A DNA stretch of 64,000 nt, taken from Tepidiformaceae bacterium (GTDB lineage: Bacteria > Chloroflexota > Dehalococcoidia > Tepidiformales > Tepidiformaceae). The stretch is taken from the NCBI GenBank assembly GCA_958295975.1, contig OY282446.1:1031289-1095288 (forward strand), written 5' to 3'. The notes below the pieces were generated by a model, which worked only from the letters and a program-made list of their open reading frames with translations, searched no databases and was not told where the DNA came from. Made by a program: the position numbers and the translations under genes. Shown here in pieces: positions 9,465-20,466 of the stretch (position 1 is the first letter of the stretch; each line of letters begins with the position of its first letter).

Positions 9465-9542
9465 GGCGAACGCGGGGCGAATGCGGGATTCGCGGGGGCG
9501 TTTGCACCCGTACTGGCAGTCGCCGCCCCTGTACTAGCACTT
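9465..9542. repeat. Direct repeat copy 1 (78 bp) with phased GGCGAA pair and promoter-like end
   Basis: This copy matches 9649-9726 over the same length (offset exactly 184 bp) with some substitutions. It starts with two GGCGAA half-sites 11 bp apart (9465-9470, 9476-9481) and ATTCGC at 9488-9493, which pairs with GCGAAT. It ends with TGTACT (9530-9535), a weak -10. An ATG at 9546 opens a 37-codon frame that ends at 9659; I do not consider that a proven gene. Confidence 0.7.
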
Positions 9543-9648
9543 CTCATGTCCGCAGGCTGGAATGCTATGCGGGGCCGCATCTTCCGCGTCCCGCCCGACG
9601 CCTCCTGGCATTCGCGGCGAAAGTCGATGGCCCAATCCGTGAGGGCGG

Positions 9649-9726
9649 GGCGAACGTAGGGCGAACGCGGGATTCGCGGGGGCGTTTGCGCTTGCACTGG
9701 CAGTCGATGCCCCTATACTAGCACTT
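9649..9726. repeat. Direct repeat copy 2 (78 bp) carrying the promoter of the AAA ATPase
   Basis: Second copy of the 78-bp unit. GGCGAA half-sites lie at 9649-9654 and 9660-9665, again 11 bp apart. ATTCGC is at 9672-9677. A good promoter is TTGCAC (9692-9697), 16-bp spacer, TATACT (9714-9719). A third GGCGAA pair with the same 11-bp spacing covers the start of the gene (9734-9739, 9745-9750). One helical turn between half-sites suggests cooperative protein binding on one DNA face. Confidence 0.7.
9692..9719 (+). promoter_or_regulatory. Promoter of the orphan AAA ATPase
   Basis: TTGCAC, 16-bp spacer, TATACT. Predicted transcription start is near 9726. That is at the in-frame TTG (9725) or 5 bp before the ATG (9731), so a leaderless or near-leaderless mRNA is expected. 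Confidence 0.6.
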
Positions 9727-9730
9727 GCGG

Positions 9731-11029
9731 ATGGGCGAACAGCGGGCGAACGATGTGTTGACGCAGGCGGACGCGGTGCGCGCCCGGGTTGATCTCGGGC
9801 AAGTCTTCAACCCGTCCGGGCCGGTGCGGCACCGCGAACTCCTGCAGGGCAGGGTGGAAGAGATCGCCCGCGTCCTCTCGGCCGTGAGCCAGCCGGGGCA
9901 GCACGTGATCCTGTTCGGCGAGCGGGGCGTGGGGAAGACCTCGCTCGCCAGCCTCACGCATGAGTTCTGGCTGGACTTCGCGCGGGACTCCGCCGGGATC
10001 ATTCCGCTCCGCTACAACTGCGAGCCCTCGGATACCTTCGGGACGATCTGGGCGCACATCGCCGAACTGCTCACGGACGAGTACGCCAAGCGCAATCAGC
10101 CCCTGCCAGCCGGAGAGGCGTGGCTCGATCTCCATGCGGAGATCACCCACGAGGCCGCATCCGCCCACTCAGTGCGCCGGTTCCTCGATCTCACGAACGA
10201 GACGAACATCATCGTGATCGACGAATTCGATCAGGTCGACGACGAGGACACGGTCCAGCAGTTCGCAAGCCTCATCAAGGCGCTCTCCGACCATCTCGCA
10301 CCTTCGACGCTGATCCTCGTGGGCGTGGCCGATACCGTGGACGATCTCATCGAAGACCATGCTTCAATCGACCGCGCCACGATCCAGGTGTCCCTGCCGA
10401 GGATGTCGAAGGTGGAATCGCGGAGCATCATCGAAAACGCCTATGCCCAGATTGGTCTTTCCACCACTCCCGACCTCTACGACCTGATGGCCGGGCTCGC
10501 TCAGGGCTTGCCGCACTACGCGCACCGCATGGGACAGGAGGCGGGGTTCGCAGCGGTCGAACGCGAGAGCATCCTCATCGATCAGCAGGATGTCGACCGG
10601 GCAGTGGCAATGGCAATCGACCACACGCAGGAGAGCATCCGCATGTCGTACCGCCTGGCTACGACAAGCCCGCGCAAGGACGCCCTTTTCGACCGGGTGC
10701 TTCTCGCATGTGCGCTCGCGCGGAGCGATGAGCTGGGGTACTTCGCTCCCTCCGACATCCGCAAGCCGCTGGAGCGCATCACCGGCAAAGACTACGACTA
10801 CCCGCAGTTCGCCAGACACCTCAAGCAGTTTGTCTCCCTCCGGCGAGGCGAGGTGTTCCAGGTCTCGGGGGAAAGCCGCCGAAAACGCTACCGGTTCGCC
10901 AATCCCCTGCTCAGGCCCTACGCCGTCCTGCGCGGGATTAACGAGGGGGTCATCAGCGCGGACACGGTCAGCGAGTTCGATCCGGAGGCGGAGACGTCCG
11001 CAGACGACGAGCAGTCGCGGCTGCCGTAG
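9731..11029 (+). CDS. Orphan AAA ATPase (Orc1/Cdc6- or STAND-like) with C-terminal winged-helix region
   Basis: 432 aa. Walker A is GERGVGKTS (residues 63-71), Walker B is IIVIDEFD (about 160-166, acidic D164-E165), and a sensor-1-like LILVGVAD lies near 196. A lid region follows, then about 120 C-terminal residues with helices and a basic wing (GESRRKRYRFANPLLRPY). The layout resembles Cdc6-type or STAND ATPases, and the substrate is unknown. Start: an in-frame TTG at 9725 is possible, but the ATG at 9731 is preferred. Codon use is less GC-biased than in the neighbours. It stands alone between proA and the glycosylase with its own repeats, which suggests an acquired gene. Confidence 0.8.
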   Translation: MGEQRANDVLTQADAVRARVDLGQVFNPSGPVRHRELLQGRVEEIARVLSAVSQPGQHVILFGERGVGKTSLASLTHEFWLDFARDSAGIIPLRYNCEPSDTFGTIWAHIAELLTDEYAKRNQPLPAGEAWLDLHAEITHEAASAHSVRRFLDLTNETNIIVIDEFDQVDDEDTVQQFASLIKALSDHLAPSTLILVGVADTVDDLIEDHASIDRATIQVSLPRMSKVESRSIIENAYAQIGLSTTPDLYDLMAGLAQGLPHYAHRMGQEAGFAAVERESILIDQQDVDRAVAMAIDHTQESIRMSYRLATTSPRKDALFDRVLLACALARSDELGYFAPSDIRKPLERITGKDYDYPQFARHLKQFVSLRRGEVFQVSGESRRKRYRFANPLLRPYAVLRGINEGVISADTVSEFDPEAETSADDEQSRLP

Positions 11030-11109
11030 CGTTAGCCTTTCTTACTCCGCGCACACCCGCACCTTCGCTACACGCGCTGTCCCGGCGATGCGGATGCCCC
11101 TGTACCAGC

Positions 11110-11757
11110 TCACTCCGCGCCGATGGGCAGGATCACGTCCTCGCTGCGCCAGAGGTACCAGCAGGCGACCGTGGACCAGGGCCGCCAGGGTGCGCCCGTG
11201 CGCTCCACGTCGGCGGGCGCGGGCGGCATGGGCAGGCCGTAGAGGCGCGACATGGCGCGATTCATCCCGGCGTCGCCCGTGGGCAGCACGTCGGGGCGCC
11301 GCAGCTGGAACATGAGGAACATCTGCGCCGTCCAGCGCCCCACGCCGCGCACGCGCGTGAGGTGGGCGATGATCTCCTCGTCGTCCCACTCGTCGAAGCG
11401 GTCGGGGCTGAGGTCGCCGCTGGCGAAGTGGTCGGCGAGGTCGTGGATGGCGGCGGCCTTGGCGCGCGAGACGCCCGCCGAGCGCAGCAACTCCTCGTCC
11501 GCGGCGAGCACCCGCTCCGGTTCGGGGAAGGCCGCCGCTCCCTCTTCGGCGAAGAGCGCGACGAAGCGTTCGAGGATGGCGCTCGCGGCCTTGCCACTCA
11601 GCTGCTGGAAGAGGATGGAGCGGGCGAGCGAATGGAAGGGGGAGGCCTCCGGCGGGCGCAGGCACAGCGGCCCCACGGCCTCGACGACGCGCGCCATGAC
11701 GGGGTCGGCGCGGCGCAGGTGCGCGACGGCGCGTTCGGGGTCGATGGTGGCGGCCAC
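11110..11757 (-). CDS. DNA-3-methyladenine glycosylase II-type (AlkA-like, HhH-GPD)
   Basis: Base-excision repair glycosylase removing alkylated bases. It is 215 aa, i.e. without the N-terminal AlkA domain. The helix-hairpin-helix VRGVGRWTAQMFLMF (about 136-150) is followed by the catalytic Asp in LPTGDAGMNRAM (about 158-169). FHSLARSILFQQLSGKAASAI is typical for the family. Start GTG: a TAGGAT -10 box (complement of 11764-11769) lies 6 bp upstream, predicting a leaderless mRNA. Divergent from the methyltransferase at 11808. Confidence 0.93.
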   Translation of the reverse strand: MAATIDPERAVAHLRRADPVMARVVEAVGPLCLRPPEASPFHSLARSILFQQLSGKAASAILERFVALFAEEGAAAFPEPERVLAADEELLRSAGVSRAKAAAIHDLADHFASGDLSPDRFDEWDDEEIIAHLTRVRGVGRWTAQMFLMFQLRRPDVLPTGDAGMNRAMSRLYGLPMPPAPADVERTGAPWRPWSTVACWYLWRSEDVILPIGAE

Positions 11758-11807
11758 GCGCGCATCCTACGCGCCCGCGACCGTAGGATGCGCCTCGGGA
11801 GCCGCGC

Positions 11808-12758
11808 GTGGAGATCAGCCGCATCAGGCTCAGGGCGACGCTGGCGGGGCTGGCCTCCGCCCTTCCCGGCCGCCGCCTGGGGGGAAGGAACGCGGGCGGG
11901 CCGGGCTCCGCCCGCTACTGCTACTCGGTCTGGCTCCGGCATCTGGTGATCGCGCGCCGGAGCGGCGTCGTCCCCGACATCGGAACGGTTCTGGAGATCG
12001 GCCCCGGCGGTTCCCTCGGGGTCGGGCTGGCGGCCCTGCTGTCGGGCGCGGAGTCCTGCGTCGCCGTCGATGCCGTTCGGCACACGTCGCCGGAGGAGAA
12101 TCTCCCCATCCTTGAGGAGATGGCCGAACTCCTCGCCCGTCGCGCGCCGGTTCCCGACGACGACGAATTCCCGGACATCCAGCCGCAACTGGAGAGCTAC
12201 GCCTTTCCCGCCGGGCTGGTGGAGGAAGGGGTGCTCAACCCCGATGCGGGGATCGCCGCCCTCCCCGCGATACGGGACTCCCTGCTCCATCCGGCGGCGG
12301 ACGACCCCCGCATGATCCGCATCGTCGCGCGTCCGGGAACTCCATCCGGGAACATTCAGGGGATGGTGAGCCTGCTCCTCTCCCAGGCGGCGCTTGAGCA
12401 CGTCGACGATCTGGACGGGATGTACGGCGCGATGCGGGGCTGGCTGCGTCCCGGCGGCGCCATGATCCACACCATCGACTACCGCTGCCACAGCCTCGCC
12501 TCACGCTGGAACGCGCACTGGACCTACTCCGATCTCGCCTGGAAGGCGATTCGCGGGCGCAGGCCGTACCTGATCAACCGCGAGCCGCACTCGACCCACC
12601 TACGCCTGCTGGAGCGGCACGGCTTCGCGCTGGCGAGCGAGATCACGGTACCGGAGCCGTCGGCCATCGCGCGGCGTGAGCTGGCGGGGCGCTTCCGCAA
12701 TCTTTCGGATGCGGACCTGACCACCAGCGTCGCCCACATCGTGGCGCGCCCGCGTTGA
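11808..12758 (+). CDS. SAM-dependent class I methyltransferase, substrate unknown
   Basis: 316 aa. The SAM-binding motif is VLEIGPGGSLGVGLA near residues 64-78, with an acidic AVDAV strand end near 92. The downstream SQAALEHVDDLDGMYGAMRG and LRPGGAMIHTIDY match the post-I and motif II/III layout of small-molecule or lipid/sugar methyltransferases. GTG start; TAGGAT (11784-11789) is a possible -10 and would give a leader of about 12 nt. The next gene on the other strand ends 5 bp after its stop. No biosynthetic partners adjacent, so the target cannot be inferred. Confidence 0.8.
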   Translation: MEISRIRLRATLAGLASALPGRRLGGRNAGGPGSARYCYSVWLRHLVIARRSGVVPDIGTVLEIGPGGSLGVGLAALLSGAESCVAVDAVRHTSPEENLPILEEMAELLARRAPVPDDDEFPDIQPQLESYAFPAGLVEEGVLNPDAGIAALPAIRDSLLHPAADDPRMIRIVARPGTPSGNIQGMVSLLLSQAALEHVDDLDGMYGAMRGWLRPGGAMIHTIDYRCHSLASRWNAHWTYSDLAWKAIRGRRPYLINREPHSTHLRLLERHGFALASEITVPEPSAIARRELAGRFRNLSDADLTTSVAHIVARPR

Positions 12759-12763
12759 ACGGC

Positions 12764-13099
12764 TCACTCCGGCAGGCGCGCGAGGAGCGAGGGCGGCGCG
12801 CGCATCGTCCATGCCTCCCGCAGCAGCCCCGCCAGCTCCGCGCGATCGACGGCGGCGAGCCGCACCTGCACCCAGTCGTGGCGCTCGTAGTGCGGCGTCC
12901 AGAAGAATTTCCGCGGCTCCGCCCGCGCCAGCAGGGCGCGCTCGTCGCGGTCCATGCGCAGCACGAGCGACTCGCCGTCGTGGTGGAGCCGCGCGAAGAG
13001 GCGGTCGCGCACGCGGAACCCCGGCGTGCCGTAGGAGGGGCGCTCGCGCGTCTCCGGCAGCGCGAGGGCCAGCTCGCGGACGTCGTCGGGCGCGGCCAC
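12764..13099 (-). CDS. MmcQ/YjbR-family protein
   Basis: A 111-aa protein of the MmcQ/YjbR (CyaY-like fold) family. It contains ALPETRERPSYGTPGFRVRDRLFARL and HDWVQVRLAAVD, the two typical blocks. A longer open frame exists, but the GTG at 13097-13099 is chosen. It starts at the usual family N-terminus and has a TACGAT -10 box (complement of 13106-13111) 6 bp upstream, the leaderless pattern seen repeatedly in this window. Function in the cell unknown; possibly DNA- or small-ligand-binding. Confidence 0.85.
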   Translation of the reverse strand: MAAPDDVRELALALPETRERPSYGTPGFRVRDRLFARLHHDGESLVLRMDRDERALLARAEPRKFFWTPHYERHDWVQVRLAAVDRAELAGLLREAWTMRAPPSLLARLPE

Positions 13100-13133
13100 G
13101 CGCGCATCGTACCCGCGCGGTAGACTCGCGGGC

Positions 13134-13895
13134 GTGTCCGCGGAAGGCCCCTCGTTCTCGCTGGAGGGAAAGACGGCGCTCGTCACGGGCGGCTCGCGCG
13201 GCATCGGCCACGCCATCGCCGCGGCCTTCGTGGGGGCGGGCGCGCGCGTCATCCTCAGCGCGCGCGGCGCGGAGGCGCTGGACGCGGCGGCGCGGGGGCT
13301 GGGGCCGAACGCCATGGCCATGCCCTGCGACGTCTCCGACCCGGAGGCCGTGCGCGCGCTCGTGGAGCGGGCCAGCGCCACGGGGCCCGTCGACGTGCTG
13401 GTCAACAACGCGGGCGTCAGCCCCTTCTACAAGCGCATCGAGCAGACCACGGCGGCGGAGTTCGACCTGCTCACGGGCGTGAACCTGCGGGGCGCGTGGT
13501 GCTGCGGCATCGAGGTGGCCACGCGCCTCTTCGCGGCCGGGCTGCCGGGGAGCGTCATCAACGTCAGCTCCATGCTCGGCGTCCACCCCGACGAGCGGCA
13601 GGGGGCCTACGCCGTGACGAAGGCGGGGCTGCTGCAGATGACGCGGGTCTGCGCGCTGGAGTGGGCCGACCGCGGCGTGCGCGTGAACGCCATCGCGCCG
13701 GGCTGGACGGAGAGCGAGCTGACGGACGGGCTCTTCGCCAGCCGCCACGGCGAGCGGCTGCTGGGCGACATCCCGCTGGGGCGCTTCGCCACGCCGGCGG
13801 ACGTGGCCGGCGCCGCCGTCTATCTGGCCAGCGACGCCAGCTCCTACGTGACCGGCGCGGTCATCGCCATCGACGGCGGCCGCGCCCTGCGCTAG
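13134..13895 (+). CDS. SDR-family oxidoreductase (FabG-like)
   Basis: 253-aa classical short-chain dehydrogenase/reductase. It has the NAD(P) motif TGGSRGIG (about 19-26), NNAG near 91, catalytic Ser in INVSS, and YAVTK (Tyr-x3-Lys) near 160. The C-terminal YVTGAVIAIDGG is present. GTG start, with TAGACT (13121-13126) 7 bp upstream. Probable 3-oxoacyl or alcohol substrate; not resolvable from sequence. The next gene starts 2 bp after the stop. Confidence 0.92.
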   Translation: MSAEGPSFSLEGKTALVTGGSRGIGHAIAAAFVGAGARVILSARGAEALDAAARGLGPNAMAMPCDVSDPEAVRALVERASATGPVDVLVNNAGVSPFYKRIEQTTAAEFDLLTGVNLRGAWCCGIEVATRLFAAGLPGSVINVSSMLGVHPDERQGAYAVTKAGLLQMTRVCALEWADRGVRVNAIAPGWTESELTDGLFASRHGERLLGDIPLGRFATPADVAGAAVYLASDASSYVTGAVIAIDGGRALR

Positions 13896-13897
13896 GC

Positions 13898-14814
13898 ATG
13901 GACGGCGTGAAGCGGCTGACGCCGGAACGGCGCGATCGCGCGCGGGCGTTCGTGCGGGCGCACGCGCAACCGCTCGCCCGCGCGCTGCTGGACGGCGAAC
14001 GCGCGGGCGTGCTCGCCGCGCTGGCGGAGCTGCGGGCCGGCGACGGCGGCTTTCACGGCATGGAGGCCGACTTCGACGACGGCGGCGCCTCGTCGGTCGT
14101 GAACACGCTCAGGGCGCTGGAGATACTGGCCGACCTCGGGGTTCCCGCGAGCCACCCGCTGGCGGGCGGCGCCATCGCCAGCCTCATGGCCGCGTACGCG
14201 CCCGGCTGGCGCTCCTGGCCGCTCATTCCCCGGCACGACAACGGCAGGCCGCACGCGCCCTGGTGGCGCTGGAGCGAGGGGTTCGGGGAATCGTGGGGCT
14301 TCTTCGCGGACAATCCCCGCCCCGCGGTGGTCGCCAGCCTGCACGCCTTCGCCGGGGCCGTCGATGCGGGCTTTCTGGAGGAGGTCACGGAGGCGGTCGT
14401 GCGACGCGCCGCCGAGCTCGACCCCGCCGCCGTGCCGAAGGACGCGGCGGAGTGCTACCTGCGTTTCGCGTGCGCCCCCGCCGTGCCCGCGGCGGCGCGC
14501 GAGCCGGTGCTCGCGCGGGCCGCCGAGGTCGTGGAGGCGACGCTGGCCACGGACCCCGCGCAGTGGGGCGGCTACGGCCTGCAGCCGCTGGACGCGGTCG
14601 ACGCGCCCGACTCGCCGCTCCACGCGCCCTTCCGCGAGCACGTGGAGCGGCACCTGGACTACCTCGTCGAAACGCAGGGCGCGGACGGCGCGTGGTCGCC
14701 GCACTGGAGCTGGATGGGCGCGTTCCCGGAGGCGTGGGAGCGCGCGAAGGTGGCGTGGCAGGGCAGGCTGACGGTCGTGCGGCTGCGCCAGCTGGCGGCC
14801 TTCGGGCGCGCCCC

Positions 14815-14818
<4 letters not shown>
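13898..14818 (+). CDS. Prenyltransferase/terpene cyclase-like alpha-alpha-barrel protein, unknown function
   Basis: 306 aa with repeated GGF/GAW-type helical units: GDGGFHGMEADFDDGG near residue 48 and TQGADGAWSPHWSWMG near 265. VVNTLRALEILADLGVP lies between helices. This is the pattern of prenyltransferase and squalene oxidase repeat folds. The DxDD motif of class II cyclases is not evident, so catalysis is unproven. ATG start 2 bp after the SDR stop, so it is co-transcribed. Its stop TAG shares the palindrome CTAG (14815-14818) with the stop of the opposing acyl-CoA dehydrogenase gene. Confidence 0.7.
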
Positions 14819-15987
<1,169 letters not shown>

Positions 15988-16065
15988 GGCGGCTGCTCCT
16001 GGGAAGTCGCCGCGAGTGTAGCACCCGCGCGCCGCGCCGGGGGCCCGCCGTAGAATCTTCGGCGC

Positions 16066-16980
16066 ATGGCCATCCCCATCCTCTTCCTGCGGCTCGCGGC
16101 GAAGTGCTGGCGCAATCCGGCGCTCTGGCCGGAGCTGCGGCGCATGACCGTCCGCTACGCGCTCGGCCTCCATTTCCTGCCAGCCAGACGCGCGCGCACG
16201 CGCGCCCGCCAGCGGGAACGCATGGAAGCGGAGCGAGCCGAGGCACTGGCGTGGTGCCGCGAACGGGTCATCCAGCCCGACGAGCTGGCGCGACGGCTGG
16301 CGGTCCCCTTCGCGCCAGCCGATGTGGAGGCGGCCTTCCCCGACGCCTTCCGGGAAGCCCGCGCCCGCGTCGCGGCCTGCCCATTGGAGGAGTTCGGAGG
16401 GATCGTGAACGGCGGCGCCGCCAACCTGGACCTGCTGTACTCCCTGGCCCGGGCGGTGGACGCGCGCAGCATCGTCGAGACGGGCGTGGCCTTCGGCTGG
16501 AGCACGCTGGCGCTCCTGCTGGCGGTTGGCGAACGGGACGGCGCCCATGTCTTCAGCGTCGACCTCCCGCACTGCTTCAACACCCCGGACAGGAGATGGC
16601 GCGACGGGGACGGCTGGGTCGGGGCGGCCGTGCCGCACGCCCTGCGGAAGCGGTGGACCGTGTTCATGATGGCGGACCGGGAGGGGCTGCCGCGGGCGCT
16701 GCGGGCGGCGGCGCCCGTCGATCTGGCGCACTACGCCTCGGACCTGTCGCCGGAGGGGTGCGCGTTCGGCTATGCGGCCATCTGGCGTTCCCTGCGCGAG
16801 GGCGGCGCCTTCATCGCCGACGCCGTCGAGCGCAGCCCCGCCTTCCGGCGCTTCGCCGAGGATCTCGGCCTGGATCCCGTGGTCGTCGAGGGTGGCGATG
16901 GTGGCAGCGGCAAGTACCAGGGCATCCTGTTCAAACAGGCGCGACATTCGCCTCGGGCGAACGTTGCCACGGATGCGTGA
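16066..16980 (+). CDS. Class I SAM methyltransferase (Methyltransf_24-like)
   Basis: 304 aa. A basic N-terminus (residues 1-65) precedes a Rossmann methyltransferase: IVETGVAFGWSTLALLLA (about 139-156) binds SAM, FSVDLP (about 165-170) ends strand 2. VDLAHYASDLSPEG (about 218-231) corresponds to the D-x-SD-x-S block of this family. Such enzymes often act on surface sugars or secondary metabolites; the substrate is unknown. TAGAAT at 16051-16056 is a -10 candidate 9 bp before the ATG. The gene ends 12 bp before the palindromic repeat that precedes fic. Confidence 0.78.
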   Translation: MAIPILFLRLAAKCWRNPALWPELRRMTVRYALGLHFLPARRARTRARQRERMEAERAEALAWCRERVIQPDELARRLAVPFAPADVEAAFPDAFREARARVAACPLEEFGGIVNGGAANLDLLYSLARAVDARSIVETGVAFGWSTLALLLAVGERDGAHVFSVDLPHCFNTPDRRWRDGDGWVGAAVPHALRKRWTVFMMADREGLPRALRAAAPVDLAHYASDLSPEGCAFGYAAIWRSLREGGAFIADAVERSPAFRRFAEDLGLDPVVVEGGDGGSGKYQGILFKQARHSPRANVATDA

Positions 16981-16991
16981 GCGAGTCACTG

Positions 16992-17100
16992 CCATATTCA
17001 CTAATAAGGTGAATATGGAAGGCTCGGCGCTTCCTTATTCACCTGGGCGTGCGCTTGGACGCCACATGCGCGCCATGCTAAAGTACTAGGTGAACATGGA
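16992..17100. repeat. MITE-like palindromic repeat, left copy (about 109 bp)
   Basis: Imperfect direct repeat of 18291-18399 with an exact offset of 1299 bp, so the two copies flank fic. It contains a perfect inverted repeat, CCATATTCAC (16992-17001) and GTGAATATGG (17009-17018) with a 7-nt loop. A second imperfect one is CTTCC-TTATTCACCT against AGGTGAACATGGAAG (ending 17102). The outer ends CCATATTCAC and GTGAACATGG are near-inverted. The left copy also holds the fic promoter. Confidence 0.8.
17055..17084 (+). promoter_or_regulatory. Putative fic promoter inside the left repeat
   Basis: TTGGAC (17055-17060), an 18-bp spacer and TAAAGT (17079-17084). The palindrome arm GGTGAACATGG (17089-17099) overlaps the expected transcription start, so it could act as an operator. 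In the right-hand copy the -10 hexamer is lost. Confidence 0.45.
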
Positions 17101-17135
17101 AGCCGGTCCGCGGCTGTATTCACGCGGGGGACGAC

Positions 17136-18287
17136 ATGGCGGTCGAGACGCGAACGGGACGGTCGGGGCGCTATGAGCTCCAGCCCCAGGGCTACCGCGC
17201 CTTCATCCCCGCGCCCCTGCCGCCGTCGCCGCCGTTCGAGCTGACGCCGGAGCTGGCGGGCCTGCTGGCGCGCGCCGAGCAGGCGCTCGGGCGGCTCGAC
17301 GGCTCCACGCAGATCCTGCCCAGCCAGGACCTGTTCGTGGCCATGTACGTGCGCAAGGAGGCCGTGCTCTCCAGCCAGATCGAGGGCACGCAGAGCTCGC
17401 TGGACGACCTGCTCGCGGCCGAGGCCCGCGTGCTGCGCGCGCGCCAGCCGGAGGACGTGGGCGAGGTGCTGAACTACGTGGCCGCCATGGACCACGGGCT
17501 GGCGCGGCTGGAGACGCTGCCCGTCTCCGTGCGCCTCATCCGCGAGGTGCACGAGCGCCTGCTCACGGGCACGCGCGGCGGCGAACGCCAGCCCGGCCAG
17601 CTGCGCGAGAGCCAGAACTGGATCGGCCCCGCGGGGGCCATGCTGGGCGACGCCATCTACGTGCCGCCGCCACACCGGGTCGTGCCCGCCGTCCTCGGCG
17701 ACCTCGAACGCTTCATCCACGAGGAGCGCGATCTGCCCCTGCTCATCCGCATCGGGCTGGTGCACGCCCAGTTCGAGACGATTCACCCCTTCCTCGACGG
17801 CAACGGGCGCGTGGGGCGGCTGCTGATCACGCTCCTCCTCTGCGAGCAGGGGGCGCTGCAACGGCCCGTCCTCTACCTCTCGCACTTCCTCAGGGAGCAC
17901 CGCCGGGACTACTACGCCGCCCTCCAGGCGGTGCGCGAGGACGGGGCATGGGAGGAGTGGACCGCGTTCTTCCTGCGGGCCGTGGCGGCCTCCGCCGGGG
18001 ACGCCACCGAGACGGCGCGGCGCATCGTCGACCTGCGCGAGCGCCACCGCGGCCTCATCGTCGCGCACCTCGGCCGCGGCGCGGGCACGGGCCTGCGCCT
18101 GCTCGAGGCCCTCTACCGGCGCCCGCTCATCGACGTGCCCGAGGCGCGGGCGATCCTCGGCCTCACCTTCCAGGGGGCGAACCGGCTGGTGCGCCGCCTC
18201 ACCGAGTTGGGCATCCTCACGGAGATGACCGGCCAGCAGCGCAACCGCGTCTTCCGCTGCTCCGAGTACGCCGACCTGTTCGCCTAG
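17136..18287 (+). CDS. Fic-family protein (class II adenylyltransferase-like) with C-terminal HTH
   Basis: 383 aa. N-terminal Fic_N region; inhibitory helix motif S79-x3-E83-G84 (SSQIEG), which blocks ATP in class II Fic proteins. The Fic core starts at H217 (HPFLDGNGRVGR), a complete active site for AMP transfer to Ser/Thr/Tyr hydroxyls of a target. The C-terminal 80 residues form a winged-helix (ARAILGLTFQGANRLVRRLT, then GILTEM). Probable role: self-regulated AMPylator, possibly binding its own flanking palindromes. ATG start after GGGGGAC. Flanked on both sides by 109-bp repeats, so it may be a mobile or acquired unit. Confidence 0.92.
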   Translation: MAVETRTGRSGRYELQPQGYRAFIPAPLPPSPPFELTPELAGLLARAEQALGRLDGSTQILPSQDLFVAMYVRKEAVLSSQIEGTQSSLDDLLAAEARVLRARQPEDVGEVLNYVAAMDHGLARLETLPVSVRLIREVHERLLTGTRGGERQPGQLRESQNWIGPAGAMLGDAIYVPPPHRVVPAVLGDLERFIHEERDLPLLIRIGLVHAQFETIHPFLDGNGRVGRLLITLLLCEQGALQRPVLYLSHFLREHRRDYYAALQAVREDGAWEEWTAFFLRAVAASAGDATETARRIVDLRERHRGLIVAHLGRGAGTGLRLLEALYRRPLIDVPEARAILGLTFQGANRLVRRLTELGILTEMTGQQRNRVFRCSEYADLFA

Positions 18288-18290
18288 ATT

Positions 18291-18399
18291 CCATATTCAT
18301 CTAAGAGATGAACATGGAGGGCGCGGCGCTTCCTTATTCACCTGAGCGTGCGTTTGGATGCACCGGACGCTCCATACGAACCTCTTAGTTCAATATGGA
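18291..18399. repeat. MITE-like palindromic repeat, right copy (about 109 bp)
   Basis: Starts 3 bp after the fic stop. The inverted repeat CCATATTCATCT (18291-18302) pairs with AGATGAACATGG (18306-18317) with one mismatch and a 3-nt loop. The outer ends are terminal inverted repeats: CCATATTCATCTAAG against CCATATTGAACTAAG (complement of the right end), 13 of 15 matching. A third palindrome TCCATA-GAAC...GTTC-TATGGA covers 18371-18399. It could also act as a terminator for fic, though no T-run follows. Confidence 0.8.
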
Positions 18400-18412
18400 G
18401 CGCGGGCAGTGC

Positions 18413-19773
<1,361 letters not shown>

Positions 19774-19774
<1 letters not shown>

Positions 19775-20463
19775 CAGGCGCGCGGCGTCTCGCGTTCGGC
19801 GGCGTGCTGGTCCTCGTGCAGGGCGCCCACGTGCTCCTCCAGGTGGGCGATCAGGTCGCGCAGCTCGTCCACGCGCTCGTCCAGCTGGTTGAGCCGCTCC
19901 CACTCCGGGTCGGGCAGACGCTGCAGGACGCCGTTGGAGTCGTCGTGGAAGGCCACGATGTGGCCGGGCACGCCCACCACCGTGGCGTTGGGCGGCACGT
20001 TCGTGATCACCACCGAGCCCGCCCCGATGCGCGCGCCCTCGCCGACCTCCACCGCCCCGATCACCTTCGCGCCCGCGCCCACCACGTTGCCGCCGCGCAG
20101 CGTGGGGTGGCGCTTCGTGCGGCGCGTGCTCGTGCCCCCCAGCGTGACCCCCTGGTAGAGCGTCACGTCGGGGCCGATCTCCGCGGTCTCGCCCACCACC
20201 ACGCCCATGCCATGGTCGATGACGAAGCGGGGGCCGATGACGGCGCCGGGGTGGATCTCGATGCCCGTGAGGAAGCGCGCGAGGTGCATGATGCCGCGCG
20301 GCGCGAGGGGCAGGCCGCGCCGGTGCAGCGCGTGCGCCAGACGGTGGGCGAGGCGCGCGTGGAAGCCCGGGTAGAAGAGCGCCACCTCGACCGCGCTGGT
20401 GGCGGCCGGGTCGCGCGCCATGGTGGCGCGGATGTCGTCGCGGACGTCGCTGAACGGGGACAT
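19774..20463 (-). CDS. cysE: Serine O-acetyltransferase
   Basis: Acetylates L-serine in the first step of cysteine synthesis. 229 aa; N-terminal helical domain then left-handed beta-helix hexapeptide repeats. The catalytic region is VIDHGMGVVVGETAEIG (near 82-98) with GVTLGGTS following. The C-terminal 35 residues form a charged helix (DERVDELRDLIAHLEEHV), longer than the usual cysteine-synthase-binding tail, and lack a terminal Ile. The next gene upstream, a HicB-like gene, ends 3 bp before the ATG. Confidence 0.95.
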
Positions 20464-20466
20464 GGG

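Noticed and set aside
9546-9659. 37-codon frame behind repeat copy 1
   Set aside because: It lies at a promoter-like end, but has no conserved features and runs into repeat copy 2. Kept only as a remark.
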